A model generated the notes under the pieces. That model was not told the origin of the DNA and did no database searches. It saw only the letters and a list, made by a program, of their open reading frames with translations. From positions 42,251 through 106,250 of the forward strand of contig NZ_RJJQ01000019.1 of assembly GCF_003724155.1 (NCBI RefSeq): 64,000 nt of DNA, read 5' to 3'. This stretch comes from Flexivirga caeni (GTDB taxonomy: Bacteria > Actinomycetota > Actinomycetes > Actinomycetales > Dermatophilaceae). Position numbers and translations under genes: made by a program. Below, in pieces: positions 17,130 through 26,296 of this stretch. The number at the start of each line of letters is the position of its first letter. Position 1 is the first letter of the stretch.

Positions 17130-17425
17130 TTCAGGGCGTCGCGGGCCGCCGAGGTGAATGCGGAGCTGACATCGGTGACGAACGCTGCGTGCGCCTTGGC
17201 CAGTGCGCTGACGAAGTCCAGCTGGGACGCGCCCGCGGCCTTCTCCTCGAAGTCGACCAGGCCCTGCAAGGTCTTCTCGTAGGCGTCCAGGGACAGGTTG
17301 CCGCTCTTCTTCGTCGCTTCGATCATCTTCTCGTTCAGCTCACGAACCCGCTCGGCGGCGGACTCGAAGTCGGGGGTGAACGCGGCGGCGGAGTCGGCGG
17401 CCGGGTTGCTCTTGCCAGTTGCCAT
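17126..17425 (-). CDS. Phasin-like PHA granule protein
   Basis: The 99-residue protein has no signal or membrane segment and is dominated by amphipathic helix: AAERVRELNEKMIEATKKSG, then a middle helix with the Gly-Val-Asp-Phe pattern of phasins, and an Ala-rich C-terminal helix. Phasins coat polyhydroxybutyrate granules and control their number and size. The identification rests on size, helical character and position between two PhaC-type genes; phasins are poorly conserved. Its stop overlaps the next start (ATGA). The 112-base gap from phaC contains TAGCTAACTATAGCTAACTT, an AT-rich direct repeat that could be a promoter or an operator for a PHA-responsive regulator. Confidence 0.65.
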   Translation of the reverse strand: MATGKSNPAADSAAAFTPDFESAAERVRELNEKMIEATKKSGNLSLDAYEKTLQGLVDFEEKAAGASQLDFVSALAKAHAAFVTDVSSAFTSAARDALK

Positions 17426-17537
17426 GACAGTGATTCCTCTCGTTGCGGCCGTTCAGGTGGTTGTCCGGCCTTCTGACACTGATGTTAGCTAACTATAGCT
17501 AACTTTGCAAGCGTTCGGTGGTCATCCGGCGGACGTC

Positions 17538-19262
17538 TCACCCACGGACGTAGCTGCCCGGTGCGTCCTCCACCGGCCGGTACCTGCGGTTGCCGAGCCG
17601 CTTCGGCGCGGCAACCAGCGCGCCGGCCCGGGCCCCGGACCACCGCGCCCAGTCCTCCCACCACGAGCCGTCGTGCCGGGTCGTGGCCGCGCGCCACTCC
17701 GATGGTGCAGTCGGATTGACGGAGCCATCGGGCAGCGCTTCGAACCACGCCTTCGGCGACGGCGGATTGACCACACCCGCGATGTGCCCACCGGAGGTAA
17801 GGACGTAGCGCACGTGCCCGGGGAACAACTGCGTTGCCGCGTATGACGACGTCCACAGCACGATGTGGTCGTTGACCGCACCGACGACGTAGACGTCGGC
17901 ATGAACGTCACGCAGATGCAGCTCCTCGCCGGCAAGCTCGAGTTCGTCTCTGGCGAGACAGTTTTCGCCATACAGCAGCCGCAGGTAGCTGGAGTGCATG
18001 GAAGCCGGCATGCGGGTCGAGTCACCGTTCCAGGCGAGGATGTCGAAGGGCTGCGACGCCTTGCCCATCAGCCAGCGGTCGGGGACGTAGCGGAAGATCA
18101 GGTCTCGTGCGCGCAGCAGGTCGAACGCGAGCGCCATGTCGTCCTCAGGCAGGAAGCCGGTCTCACCCATGCGCACGTCGATGCGATCGAGCGTGTCCGG
18201 GTCGACGAACGCCGCCAGTTCCCCGGGCTCGGAGTAGTCCAGGATCGTGTTGAGCAGGGTCAGTGACCCCAGCCGGTCGTCGCCCCGCGCGGCCAGATGT
18301 GCTGCCGTCATACTGGCCATCGCGCCGCCGAGGCACAGCGACAGGACGTCGACCTTCGGACTGCCGGTGACGTGCTGCACCACCTCCATCGCCTGCAACA
18401 CGCCGTGCTCGAGGTAGTCGTCCATCGTGACGTCGGACATCGAGCTGTCGGGATTGCGGTAGCTGATCATGAAAACGGTGCGACCGTGCTGCACCGCCCA
18501 CTCGACCAGGCTGCGACCGGGCGCCAGATCCATCACGTAGTACTTGTTGATCCACGGCGGGCTGGCGAGCAGCGGCACCTCGTGCACTTCGGCGGTCTGC
18601 GGCGAATACTGGATCAGCTCGATCAGGTCGTTGCGGAAGATCACCGCCCCCGGGGTGGCCGCCAGGTCGGTGCCGAGCGCGAACGCCGAGGCGTCGACCT
18701 TCTCCGGCATACCGCCACGTTCCACCAGGTCGTCGAGAGCCAGCTTCGCACCGTCGACCAGGGTCCGGCCACCGCTGTCCAGCGCTGCCCGGAGCGCTGT
18801 CGGGTTGGTGAGCAGGAAGTTGGTGGGCGCGGCCGCGTCGGTCAGCAGGTGAGCAGTCATCCTGGCCTTGAGATCGGTCAGCTCGTCCGTGTGGCCCGCG
18901 GCGAACACCTCCTCGACATACCGGCAGACCAAGTCGTAGCACTGCCGGACGGCGAAGTAGTAGGCGTTGGCGTCCCACGCCGGGTCGGCGAACCGGCGGT
19001 CTCGGGGGTCGGCCGCGATCGGCGGCGTCACCGGCACGGCAAGTGCCTTGCCGGCGACCGCGACCGGTAGTGCCGCCAGCCCGGTCATCAGTCGGATGCC
19101 GGCAACCGCCATCGGGGCGGGTTTACGCAGTGCATGGGAGACCACCTCTGCGGTCGCCGCACCCCAGCCCATCGGGTCGAGCTTCGCCTGCACCCGAGTC
19201 GCCAGCGTGGGCTGGCGACGGTCTGCGGCTCCTGGCCGGACCGCTGAATGGTCGGTCGTCAT
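17538..19262 (-). CDS. phaC: Class I-type poly(3-hydroxyalkanoate) synthase
   Basis: The 574-residue enzyme polymerises (R)-3-hydroxyacyl-CoA into PHA at the granule surface. The PhaC N-terminal domain is recognisable from about residue 85 (RRFADPAWDANAYYFAVRQ), and the catalytic domain follows. The cysteine nucleophile is C310 in LSLCLGG. The general-base residues are in VGAVNDHIVLW and SGGHIAGVVNPP, and the PhaC signature SYRNPDSSMSDVTMDDYLEH is intact. Length fits class I. The ATG at 19262 is preceded by AGGGAG at eight bases; an open frame upstream to 19715 runs through the divergent promoter and is rejected. The gene is divergent from an XRE regulator and heads the operon with the phasin and the PhaC-like gene. 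Confidence 0.9.
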   Translation of the reverse strand: MTTDHSAVRPGAADRRQPTLATRVQAKLDPMGWGAATAEVVSHALRKPAPMAVAGIRLMTGLAALPVAVAGKALAVPVTPPIAADPRDRRFADPAWDANAYYFAVRQCYDLVCRYVEEVFAAGHTDELTDLKARMTAHLLTDAAAPTNFLLTNPTALRAALDSGGRTLVDGAKLALDDLVERGGMPEKVDASAFALGTDLAATPGAVIFRNDLIELIQYSPQTAEVHEVPLLASPPWINKYYVMDLAPGRSLVEWAVQHGRTVFMISYRNPDSSMSDVTMDDYLEHGVLQAMEVVQHVTGSPKVDVLSLCLGGAMASMTAAHLAARGDDRLGSLTLLNTILDYSEPGELAAFVDPDTLDRIDVRMGETGFLPEDDMALAFDLLRARDLIFRYVPDRWLMGKASQPFDILAWNGDSTRMPASMHSSYLRLLYGENCLARDELELAGEELHLRDVHADVYVVGAVNDHIVLWTSSYAATQLFPGHVRYVLTSGGHIAGVVNPPSPKAWFEALPDGSVNPTAPSEWRAATTRHDGSWWEDWARWSGARAGALVAAPKRLGNRRYRPVEDAPGSYVRG

Positions 19263-19421
19263 GGGAGAACTCCCTCGGTTCGTGCGCGCCGTCGAGCGCA
19301 ATTCTGGACCGCCACTTGTCGCGGTGCGCTGTATTGATCCTCCGCGGAAAATGCCTGTCTGCCAAGAGGTTCGCCCATAGTGGCTGGTGCACCGGTCGCG
19401 CAATCGCATTAGATTTGGGGG

Positions 19422-19781
19422 GTGCCCGACCCCGATTCGATCGACGACCTGCCCACCAGCCTGGGCGAGCTCATCCGCAGACAACGGCAGCTGGCGGAAT
19501 TGCCGATGCGGCAGCTCGCCACCATGGTCGGCATCTCCAACCCCTATCTCTCCCAGATCGAGAACGGCTTGCGGGCGCCCAGCGAGCAGGTGCTCGACAG
19601 CATCGCGCGGTCCCTCGGACTGTCCCCCGAAGACCTGCGGGCAGCCGAGGAGGAGGACACCGGATCCGATCTGCGGGTCGCCATCAAGGCCGACCGGTCC
19701 CTCACCGCGGCGCAACGGCGCGCACTCGTGGAGGTGTATGACGCGATGCTCGCGGCGAACAAGGCGAAAGCCGAGGGCTGA
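19422..19781 (+). CDS. XRE-family transcriptional regulator of the PHA cluster
   Basis: The 119-residue protein carries a Cro/CI helix-turn-helix at about residues 12-70 (LGELIRRQRQLAELPMRQLA, then GISNPYLSQIENGLRAPSEQ) and a charged C-terminal region. Actinomycete PHA clusters commonly include such a regulator next to phaC, and this gene is divergent from phaC with a 159-base shared promoter region, so control of phaC and the phasin is inferred. No separate ribosome site fits the GTG at 19422. A -10-like TTAGAT lies ten bases upstream, so translation of a leaderless transcript is plausible. The alternative is a start further inside the frame, which would clip the HTH. Confidence 0.75.
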   Translation: MPDPDSIDDLPTSLGELIRRQRQLAELPMRQLATMVGISNPYLSQIENGLRAPSEQVLDSIARSLGLSPEDLRAAEEEDTGSDLRVAIKADRSLTAAQRRALVEVYDAMLAANKAKAEG

Positions 19782-19951
19782 TCACCTCAGCAGGCACAGG
19801 CGACTAGCGATCCCCGAGATGCGCCGACTAGGGTCGTCGTGCGCACCTGCTGTCCCGGGATCTGCAGCGATACGGCAGATGACGCCCGGGCACAGCTACG
19901 AAGGGCACCGTCATACCCGGCGGGGCCCTGGAGAACAAGGATGGTTTGTAC

Positions 19952-21082
19952 GTGAAGCTCATCGTCGATCGCGATGTCCTGGCCGAGGCCGTGACCTGGG
20001 CCGTGCGCGGCCTGTCCAACCGGCCGCCGGTGCCCGTGCTCGCCGGAGTGCTGCTCGATGCGAGCAACGAAGGCCTGACGCTCAGCGCTTTCGACTACGA
20101 GGTGTCGGCCAAGGTCACCGTGGACGCGCAGGTCGACGAACCCGGCCAGGTGCTGGTGCTCGGCCGGCTGCTCGCCGAGATCTCCCGGTCGCTGCCGAAC
20201 AAGCCCGTCACGATCACCGCCGACGAACACAAGGTGGAGCTGACGTGTGGCTCCAGCCGGTTCTCGCTGCAGCAGATGCCGACCGCCGAATATCCGACGC
20301 TGCCGACGTCGCCGGACCCCACCGGTTCGGTGCCCGGCGACGTGTTCACTCAGGCCGTCTCGCAGGTGGCGATCGCGGCCGACCGCAGTGACACGCTGCC
20401 GATCCTGACCGGCGTACGCCTGCAGATCGAAGGCGACAAGCTCAGCCTGCTGGCGACCGACCGTTACCGGCTCGCCCTGCGCGAGCTGACCTGGAACCCC
20501 GCCGACGCCGACGCCGAGCAGACGGCACTCATTCCGGCGCGCACCCTGCTGGACACCGCGAAGGCGCTCGGTGCGTCCGGATCCGTGCAGATCGCGCTCG
20601 GCACCGCCGCCGGCGGTGACGGGCTGGTCGGGTTCGAGGCCGGGCAGCGCCGGGCCACCACCCGGCTGCTCGACGGCGAATATCCCAAGGTCTCCTCGAT
20701 CTTCCCCAGCAGTGTCGACTCGGTCGCGGTCATCGAAACCGGCGCGCTCACCGAGGCCGTCAAGCGTGTGTCGCTGGTCGCCGAGCGCAACACCCCTGTG
20801 CGACTTCGCTTTTCGGAGGGCCAGGTTGCCATCGAGGCCGGCCAGGGCGACGACGCCCAGGCGTCCGAAGCAGTCGAGTCGACACTCACCGGCCCGGACA
20901 TCGAGATCGCGTTCAACCCGCAGTTCCTCCTCGACGGGCTCGGTGCGCTCGGCACGCACTTCGCGCGGATGTCGTTCACCCAGCCCAAGAGCCCGGCAGT
21001 GCTGTCAGGCCAGGCCGAGGCCGACGGTGACGCCGACGAGACCTACCGCTACGTGCTCATGCCGGTGCGCTTCGCGTCGTAA
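19952..21082 (+). CDS. dnaN: DNA polymerase III beta sliding clamp
   Basis: The 376-residue clamp forms a ring that tethers DNA polymerase III and many repair proteins to DNA. Three similar clamp domains are visible (about 1-120, 130-250 and 255-376), with conserved segments VPVLAGVLLDASNEGLTLSAF, DRSDTLPILTGVRLQIEG and the C-terminal YVLMPVRF. The GTG at 19952 gives the usual KLIVDRDVLAEAVTW start and has AAGGA ten bases upstream; a TTG two codons earlier is less likely. An out-of-frame ATG at 19941 opens a four-codon ORF whose stop overlaps this GTG. The gene is separated from dnaA by the PHA cluster, which is unusual. Confidence 0.96.
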   Translation: MKLIVDRDVLAEAVTWAVRGLSNRPPVPVLAGVLLDASNEGLTLSAFDYEVSAKVTVDAQVDEPGQVLVLGRLLAEISRSLPNKPVTITADEHKVELTCGSSRFSLQQMPTAEYPTLPTSPDPTGSVPGDVFTQAVSQVAIAADRSDTLPILTGVRLQIEGDKLSLLATDRYRLALRELTWNPADADAEQTALIPARTLLDTAKALGASGSVQIALGTAAGGDGLVGFEAGQRRATTRLLDGEYPKVSSIFPSSVDSVAVIETGALTEAVKRVSLVAERNTPVRLRFSEGQVAIEAGQGDDAQASEAVESTLTGPDIEIAFNPQFLLDGLGALGTHFARMSFTQPKSPAVLSGQAEADGDADETYRYVLMPVRFAS

Positions 21083-21198
21083 CGTCTGCGCTCCCGTGTG
21101 GGAGTCGCCGGGGACCAGTAACCGGTCGGGTCGGTGAAATCGTGTCCGGCGGAGTAGCGTTTCGACCCGACTCGGCATACTCCAACGAAAGGCGTGGC

Positions 21199-22110
21199 AT
21201 GCAACTCGGACTGATCGGCCTGGGCAAGATGGGCGGCAACATGCGTGACCGCCTCACGGCGGCCGGACATGACGTCGTCGGGTACGACACCAACCCCGAC
21301 ATCTCGGACGTCAAGGACCTGGCAGAACTCGTCAGCAAACTGGACGCACCACGCAACGTGTGGGTCATGGTGCCGGCCGGCAAGGTGACCCAGGCGGTCA
21401 TCGACGAACTCAAAGGCCTGCTCGCCGAAGGTGACCTGGTCATCGACGGCGGCAACAGCAAGTTCACCGATGACGCCAAGCACGAGCAGGAACTCGCCGA
21501 GAAGGGCATCCACTTCGTCGACACCGGCGTCTCCGGCGGCGTCTGGGGCAAGGACAACGGCTACGGCATGATGGCCGGTGGCAGCGACGAGGACATCGAG
21601 CGCCTCATGCCGATCTACGACGCGCTGCGACCCGAGGGCCCCCGCGAGGAGAGCTTCGTGCACGCCGGCGACGTCGGCGCCGGGCACTACGTCAAGATGG
21701 TCCACAACGGCATCGAATACGGCATGATGCAGGCGTACGCCGAGGGCTACGAACTGCTCGAGGCCAAGGAGATCGTCAAGGACGTCCCGGCCGCCTTCAA
21801 GGCATGGACTCGCGGCACCGTCGTGCGCTCCTGGCTGCAGGAACTCACCGCCGACGCGCTCGAGAAGGACCCCAACCTGGAGAACATCGAAGGGTTCGTC
21901 AACGACTCCGGCGAAGGCCGCTGGACCGTGCAGGAAGGTGTCGAATACGGCGTCCCCATGCCGGTCATCTCCGCCTCGCTCTTCCAGCGGTTCTTCTCCC
22001 GTCAAGGCACCGCGTCACCCGCGATGAAGGCCGTCGCCGCCATGCGCAACGAATTCGGTGGACATGCCGTCACCAAGAAGGGTGAGCAAGGCATCGTCAC
22101 CGACCACTGA
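21199..22110 (+). CDS. gnd: 6-phosphogluconate dehydrogenase, decarboxylating (short GntZ/YqeC type)
   Basis: The 303-residue enzyme oxidises 6-phosphogluconate to ribulose 5-phosphate and CO2 in the pentose phosphate pathway. The N-terminal Rossmann fold starts LGLIGLGKMGGNM, followed by the substrate loop DGGNSKFTDDAK and the catalytic segment DTGVSGGVWGKDNGYGMMAG. The lysine-containing GAGHYVKMVHNGIEYGMMQ motif completes the active site. At about 300 residues it belongs to the short form rather than the 470-residue form. The ATG has GAAAGG six bases upstream. The gnd gene between dnaN and recF is a conserved actinobacterial arrangement. A perfect 26-bp hairpin terminates it. Confidence 0.95.
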   Translation: MQLGLIGLGKMGGNMRDRLTAAGHDVVGYDTNPDISDVKDLAELVSKLDAPRNVWVMVPAGKVTQAVIDELKGLLAEGDLVIDGGNSKFTDDAKHEQELAEKGIHFVDTGVSGGVWGKDNGYGMMAGGSDEDIERLMPIYDALRPEGPREESFVHAGDVGAGHYVKMVHNGIEYGMMQAYAEGYELLEAKEIVKDVPAAFKAWTRGTVVRSWLQELTADALEKDPNLENIEGFVNDSGEGRWTVQEGVEYGVPMPVISASLFQRFFSRQGTASPAMKAVAAMRNEFGGHAVTKKGEQGIVTDH

Positions 22111-22132
22111 ACCTTCCTGTTCGACTCCTCAC

Positions 22133-22186
22133 ACAACAGTCAGGGGCCGTCAACGAGCAAGCTCGTTGACGGCCCCTGACTGTTGT
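22133..22186. terminator. Bidirectional terminator with perfect 26-bp arms
   Basis: Bases 22133-22158 and 22161-22186 are perfect reverse complements separated by two bases. The arms contain AGTCAGGGGCCGTCAACGAG. The hairpin lies between convergent gnd and the leftward esterase gene, so it can stop transcription from both sides. The rest of the gap to 22333 shows CGCTTCGCTCGTCG low-complexity sequence only. Confidence 0.9.
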
Positions 22187-22333
22187 CATCGTCGTCTCAC
22201 GGAGTCCTTTCGCTTCGCTCGTCGTGGTCGTCGCTACGCGGGCGTCCAGTTGTCGACGGGGCTGGGTTGATCTGCCTGTCGGATGAGTCCGACGTAATCC
22301 TCGACGGTCGAAGGTTAGTTACGGCGGCAGCTC

Positions 22334-23386
22334 TCAGTGGGCGCTTTCGAGCACAGTGTTGATCCAGGCGAACAGCTTCGGCTCCATGCTCCGCCAGGTA
22401 TTCCAGTTATGCCCGCCCTGCTGCACGATGTATGGCGGGGCGAACCTCGTCGGTGCCTGGATCGCCCTGGCCAGCGCGGCGATGTCGGCCGGCGTGCTCC
22501 ACTTATCCTGCGCACTGGTCGCGGCATACAACTCCACTGGTGGGTGTTTCTTGGCCAGTTCCAGCGGCGCATTGGCCAGGCGCAACGCGGTGTTCTTCAG
22601 CACCGACGGGTCGCCGCTGAACGGGTCGCCGTCCATGGAGGCACCGATCCCGAAGATCTTGGGGTACTGCATCGGCAGTTTGATCGCGCAGAAGCCCCCG
22701 GTGGACAGCCCTGCCAGCGCCCAGGCCCGCGGCGATGAGAGCACCCGGAAGTGTCGGCGCAGCAGGGTCGGCACATCCTTGGCCAGCCACGTGGCCCCGC
22801 GCACCGTCGGTGTGTTGGAGCAGTCGGTGTCGACACCGCCGGGATCGATCTCGGGCATGACGACAAGGGCTGGAGTCAGCCGGTGGGTCGCCATCATGTT
22901 CGCCACCAGCCCCGGGATCTCGCCCGCTTCGAGCCAATTCTCCGGTTCCCCCGGGATCCCGTGCAGCAACTCGATGACCGGAAACTTCTTGTGGCGGTAG
23001 GCCTTCTCGAAATACTGCGGCGGCCGCCAGACCAGGACGGTCCCGGCGAGGCGGGACTGCGGTCCGCGGAAGAAGGTGCTGAGCGTGCCGTCCGGCCCGT
23101 GCGAGAACGTTGCTGTGCGTGCGGGCGGACCGGCCATCACCAGCGCACCGGTGTTGTCGGTGCCAAGCAGGTCCGACCAGGACGCGTAGAGTCCGAAGTG
23201 ATTGTTGACCCACACGCCCGCCACCGCGACTGCGGTGAGTTGACACAGCAACACCAGCACGATGCGCTGCACCAGCCGCAACAGGGAATGACCGCGGACG
23301 TGCGTCCACAAGGCCAGGGTCGCGACGAACACCACGACAGTGGCGACGATCAGGGTGTACCAGAAGGTGTTCCCGGTGAGTGTCAC
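22334..23386 (-). CDS. Membrane-anchored esterase (antigen 85/esterase D fold)
   Basis: The 350-residue protein starts with two membrane segments (about 8-27 and 38-60) and then an extracytoplasmic alpha/beta-hydrolase domain of the PF00756 esterase family. The nucleophile is in LAGLSTGG, the oxyanion region is around VIELLHGIPGEPENWL, and the histidine is in QQGGHNWNTWRSM. Similar actinomycete proteins act on cell-envelope lipids or are of unknown substrate; mycolyltransferase activity is not implied, since this lineage probably lacks mycolic acids. The gene is convergent with gnd and divergent from recF. It is not part of the conserved origin set, so it may be a lineage-specific insertion. 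Confidence 0.8.
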   Translation of the reverse strand: MTLTGNTFWYTLIVATVVVFVATLALWTHVRGHSLLRLVQRIVLVLLCQLTAVAVAGVWVNNHFGLYASWSDLLGTDNTGALVMAGPPARTATFSHGPDGTLSTFFRGPQSRLAGTVLVWRPPQYFEKAYRHKKFPVIELLHGIPGEPENWLEAGEIPGLVANMMATHRLTPALVVMPEIDPGGVDTDCSNTPTVRGATWLAKDVPTLLRRHFRVLSSPRAWALAGLSTGGFCAIKLPMQYPKIFGIGASMDGDPFSGDPSVLKNTALRLANAPLELAKKHPPVELYAATSAQDKWSTPADIAALARAIQAPTRFAPPYIVQQGGHNWNTWRSMEPKLFAWINTVLESAH

Positions 23387-23489
23387 GCCCAGCAGGCTAT
23401 GAAAGCCGGCATGATGTTATCCGAACATTTCCTGGACGAATCCTGTGACCGGCGCCCCCGGGTGAGCGCACCCTCCTAGACTCAGGCGT

Positions 23490-24632
23490 GTGTTCGTGCG
23501 GCATCTGTCTCTGAAGGACTTCCGGTCCTACGAGTCGGCCGACCTCGAATTCGCCGCAGGAGTCAGCACATTTGTGGGTCTCAACGGCCAGGGTAAGACC
23601 AATGTCATCGAGGCGATCGGCTACCTCGCGTCCCTGTCCTCGCACCGGGTCGCCCAGGATGCTCCCCTCGTGCGCGCCGGCGCCGGTCAGGCGGTCGTGC
23701 GCGGCGCCGTCTTGCGGGATGGCCGTGAGCAGCAGATCGAGCTCGAGATCAACCCCGGTCGGGCCAACCGAGCCAGACTCGGCAAGTCGCCGGTGACTCG
23801 TCCGCGGGACATTCTCGGGAGCCTGCGCACCGTGCTGTTCGCACCGGAGGATCTGGCGCTGGTCAAGGGTGATCCGAGCGAGCGGCGCCGCTTCCTCGAC
23901 GACCTGCTGGTCGCCCGGCAGCCCCGCTGGGCCGGAGCACGCGCCGACTACGACAAGATCCTGCGGCAGCGCAATGCGCTCCTCAAACACGCACGCACCG
24001 CGCCGGATCGGGCAGCCGCACTCGCCACTCTGCCGGTGTGGGACACCCACCTCGCCGCGGTCGGCGCCAACCTGGTCTACGCGCGGCTGCGGCTGTTGCG
24101 CGATCTGCAACCCTATCTGGAGCTGGCCTATGACGAGGTCAGTGCCGGCCAGTCGCGGGCCCGCATCACCTATAAGAGCTCGCTGTATGACGAACTCGCC
24201 GAGCAACTTGCCGCCGGTGAAGTGCCCGAAGTGGCCGAACTCGAAGCCGGCTTCGCCAAGAGCTTCGAGCAACAGCACCGCGCGGAGGTGGACCGTGGTC
24301 AGACACTGGTCGGCCCGCACCGGGACGAATTGGTGCTGCGGCTCGGCACCCTGCCCGCCAAGGGCTACGCCAGTCACGGCGAGTCGTGGTCCTTCGCTCT
24401 CGGGTTGCGCATTGCGGCCTTCCAGTTGCTGCGGCACGACGTCGGCACTGATCCCGTGCTCGTGCTGGACGACGTCTTTGCCGAACTGGACGCCGGACGG
24501 CGTCGGCGGCTTGCGCTGATGGTCGCCGACTGCGAACAGGTGCTGATCACCGCGGCGGTCGACGACGACGTGCCCGAAACTTTGGCCGGAAACCACTTCG
24601 CGGTGACGCTCGGGCAGGTGCGACCGATATGA
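23490..24632 (+). CDS. recF: DNA replication and repair protein RecF
   Basis: The 380-residue SMC-like ATPase loads RecA at single-strand gaps. Walker A is [17 protein letters not shown] near residue 35, the ABC signature region lies around [19 protein letters not shown], and Walker B is [19 protein letters not shown]. The GTG at 23490 (or one two codons later) has no clear ribosome site; a TAGACT -10-like box at 23477-23482 suggests a leaderless message. The stop overlaps the start of the DciA-like gene (ATGA). Order dnaN-gnd-recF-dciA-gyrB is standard in actinomycetes. Confidence 0.95.
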   Translation: MFVRHLSLKDFRSYESADLEFAAGVSTFVGLNGQGKTNVIEAIGYLASLSSHRVAQDAPLVRAGAGQAVVRGAVLRDGREQQIELEINPGRANRARLGKSPVTRPRDILGSLRTVLFAPEDLALVKGDPSERRRFLDDLLVARQPRWAGARADYDKILRQRNALLKHARTAPDRAAALATLPVWDTHLAAVGANLVYARLRLLRDLQPYLELAYDEVSAGQSRARITYKSSLYDELAEQLAAGEVPEVAELEAGFAKSFEQQHRAEVDRGQTLVGPHRDELVLRLGTLPAKGYASHGESWSFALGLRIAAFQLLRHDVGTDPVLVLDDVFAELDAGRRRRLALMVADCEQVLITAAVDDDVPETLAGNHFAVTLGQVRPI

Positions 24633-25165
24633 CGCAGCAGCCCGATGACGAAGAAACTGCTGCCGCAGAATCGCTCGACGCGATGCGCGATGCGCTGCAG
24701 CGCGCGCGAATCGCAGCGCGGGAGCAGGGATTTCGCCCCGGCTCACCGGTGCCACGACGTGTCCGCAAGGCCGCCGACCTCGGCACCGGCCGCGCACGAG
24801 ACGACGGCCGCGACCCGGCACCGATCGGGGATCAACTGGACCGGCTGCTCGTCGACCGGGGCTGGCAGGTGGACGTCGCAGCAGGTTCGGTGCTGGATCG
24901 CTGGGCGCAGATCGCGGGTGAGACGGTCGCGGCGCACTCGCGTGCGGTCTCCTTCGAAGGCGGTGAGCTGACGGTCCGTGCCGACTCCACCGCGTGGGCG
25001 ACCCAGCTGCGGCTGCTGTCTTCGACCCTGCTCGGCAAGATCGCGGCGGAGGTCGGTGCCGACGTCGTGCAGTCGTTGCGGGTCGTCGGCCCCAACGCGC
25101 CCAGCTGGAAGAAGGGACCGCGAGCCGTGCGGGACGGTCGCGGGCCTCGAGATACCTATGGGTGA
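24629..25165 (+). CDS. DciA-like DUF721 protein
   Basis: The 178-residue protein has a variable basic N-terminal half and a conserved DUF721 domain at about 75-165 ([20 protein letters not shown], then [20 protein letters not shown] and [17 protein letters not shown]). This KH-like domain defines DciA, the ancestral operator that helps load the replicative helicase in bacteria lacking DnaC. Translation is coupled to recF through an ATGA overlap. The equivalent gene in M. tuberculosis is Rv0004. Helicase loading here is inferred from family and position. Confidence 0.85.
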   Translation: MTQQPDDEETAAAESLDAMRDALQRARIAAREQGFRPGSPVPRRVRKAADLGTGRARDDGRDPAPIGDQLDRLLVDRGWQVDVAAGSVLDRWAQIAGETVAAHSRAVSFEGGELTVRADSTAWATQLRLLSSTLLGKIAAEVGADVVQSLRVVGPNAPSWKKGPRAVRDGRGPRDTYG

Positions 25166-25270
25166 TCCACTTCGCAGGCTGCGTTTTCGATAGCAGGCGG
25201 CCGGGCACCGTACAGTTGGGCGAAGTTTTGCCCACCACGATGACCCCAACCGGCAGGAAGCAGTTTCGAC

Positions 25271-26023
25271 GTGAGTCATGACCACCCAGGTCAAGACGAC
25301 CCGAGCGGGGGCCGGGACGAATTCGACCATTTCTTCAGTGACACCAGTGCCCGCCGAGAAGCCGAGGACCCGGACTCCACCGCGTGGGCGGGCCAGCCGT
25401 ATGACGCCGACCGCACTCACGCCGTCGAGCACGCGTCATACGTCCGGCCGCCACAACCCATGCACGACGAGTACGCGCCCGCCGGCCCGGACTACTACCA
25501 GCCGGAGCCGTACTACGAGGAGCCGCCACGACGCCGGGGAACGATGTGGGCGCCGATTCTCGTCATCGTCGCCTCGCTGGCGATCGTCGCGGTCGTTGTC
25601 GCGGTGATCCTGCACAACTCGACCGGCCGGATGAAGGCCAACCCGGCCACGCCGACGGCCACGGTCACCGAGACGACCACGCGTGGTGCGTCGCCGACCT
25701 CTTCGGGTCCCTCGTCGTCGCAGTCCACGGGATCGGCGTCGAGCGGTGCGAGTCCGACCAGCAGTGGCTATGCCACGGCGCTTCCGGGCGAGGCGTCGTC
25801 CTGTCCGGGATCGAGCAGCTACGGCACCGGTCCGGCCACCTCGTGTGCGTTCGCGGCCGTGGTGACCAATCTCTACAACGCCGAGAAGAACAGTGACGGC
25901 CGTGCGTCGTTCGCCGCGGAGTCGCCGACCACCCATGAGAAGTACAACGTCAGCTGCCATCAGGAGTCCTACGTCACCTGCACGACCGACACGGGCGCGG
26001 TCGTCTACATCCTGCATCAGTGA
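25271..26023 (+). CDS. Membrane protein of unknown function with Ser/Thr-rich linker
   Basis: The 250-residue protein is not recognised. Visible parts are a disordered acidic and Tyr/Pro-rich N-terminal region (about 1-92), one membrane segment (MWAPILVIVASLAIVAVVVA, about 93-118), a long Ser/Thr/Gly-rich extracytoplasmic linker (about 125-170), and a C-terminal domain of about 75 residues with four cysteines that could form two disulfides. The topology places the C-terminus outside the membrane. The GTG start follows a purine-rich stretch. It sits between the dciA-like gene and gyrB, where other actinomycetes often have nothing. The disordered cytoplasmic N-terminus could be a phosphorylation target of PknA/PknB, but this is speculative. 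Confidence 0.7.
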   Translation: MSHDHPGQDDPSGGRDEFDHFFSDTSARREAEDPDSTAWAGQPYDADRTHAVEHASYVRPPQPMHDEYAPAGPDYYQPEPYYEEPPRRRGTMWAPILVIVASLAIVAVVVAVILHNSTGRMKANPATPTATVTETTTRGASPTSSGPSSSQSTGSASSGASPTSSGYATALPGEASSCPGSSSYGTGPATSCAFAAVVTNLYNAEKNSDGRASFAAESPTTHEKYNVSCHQESYVTCTTDTGAVVYILHQ

Positions 26024-26296
26024 TCGGGCGCTCAGCGCGCCGTTGGGGCGCTGACGACCCCTGCCGCGTGTGGGGAGTTGAGAAGACATCCGACCTGCCC
26101 GCACAATGCCGTTGACGGCACGCCAAATGCCCTTCCACGGGTCGGGCAGGGTATGCTGGGAGTCTGATTCTGATAAGCCTCTGAGCATCGCCAATTAGTG
26201 GTCTGCATCCGAAAATGAGCTACTGCGGCTCGCCGTGCCGGCGGGCCGCAGGTGTGCCCGGCTCGGCTACCCGCTGCAGCACCTCGAAGGAGCACT

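Noticed and set aside
22195..22260. CGCTTCGCTCGTCG-type sequence near the gnd terminator, also at 28390 and 51400
   Set aside because: Resembles common low-complexity actinobacterial intergenic or coding sequence; no alignable repeat unit shared with the 6.0/7.8 kb family.
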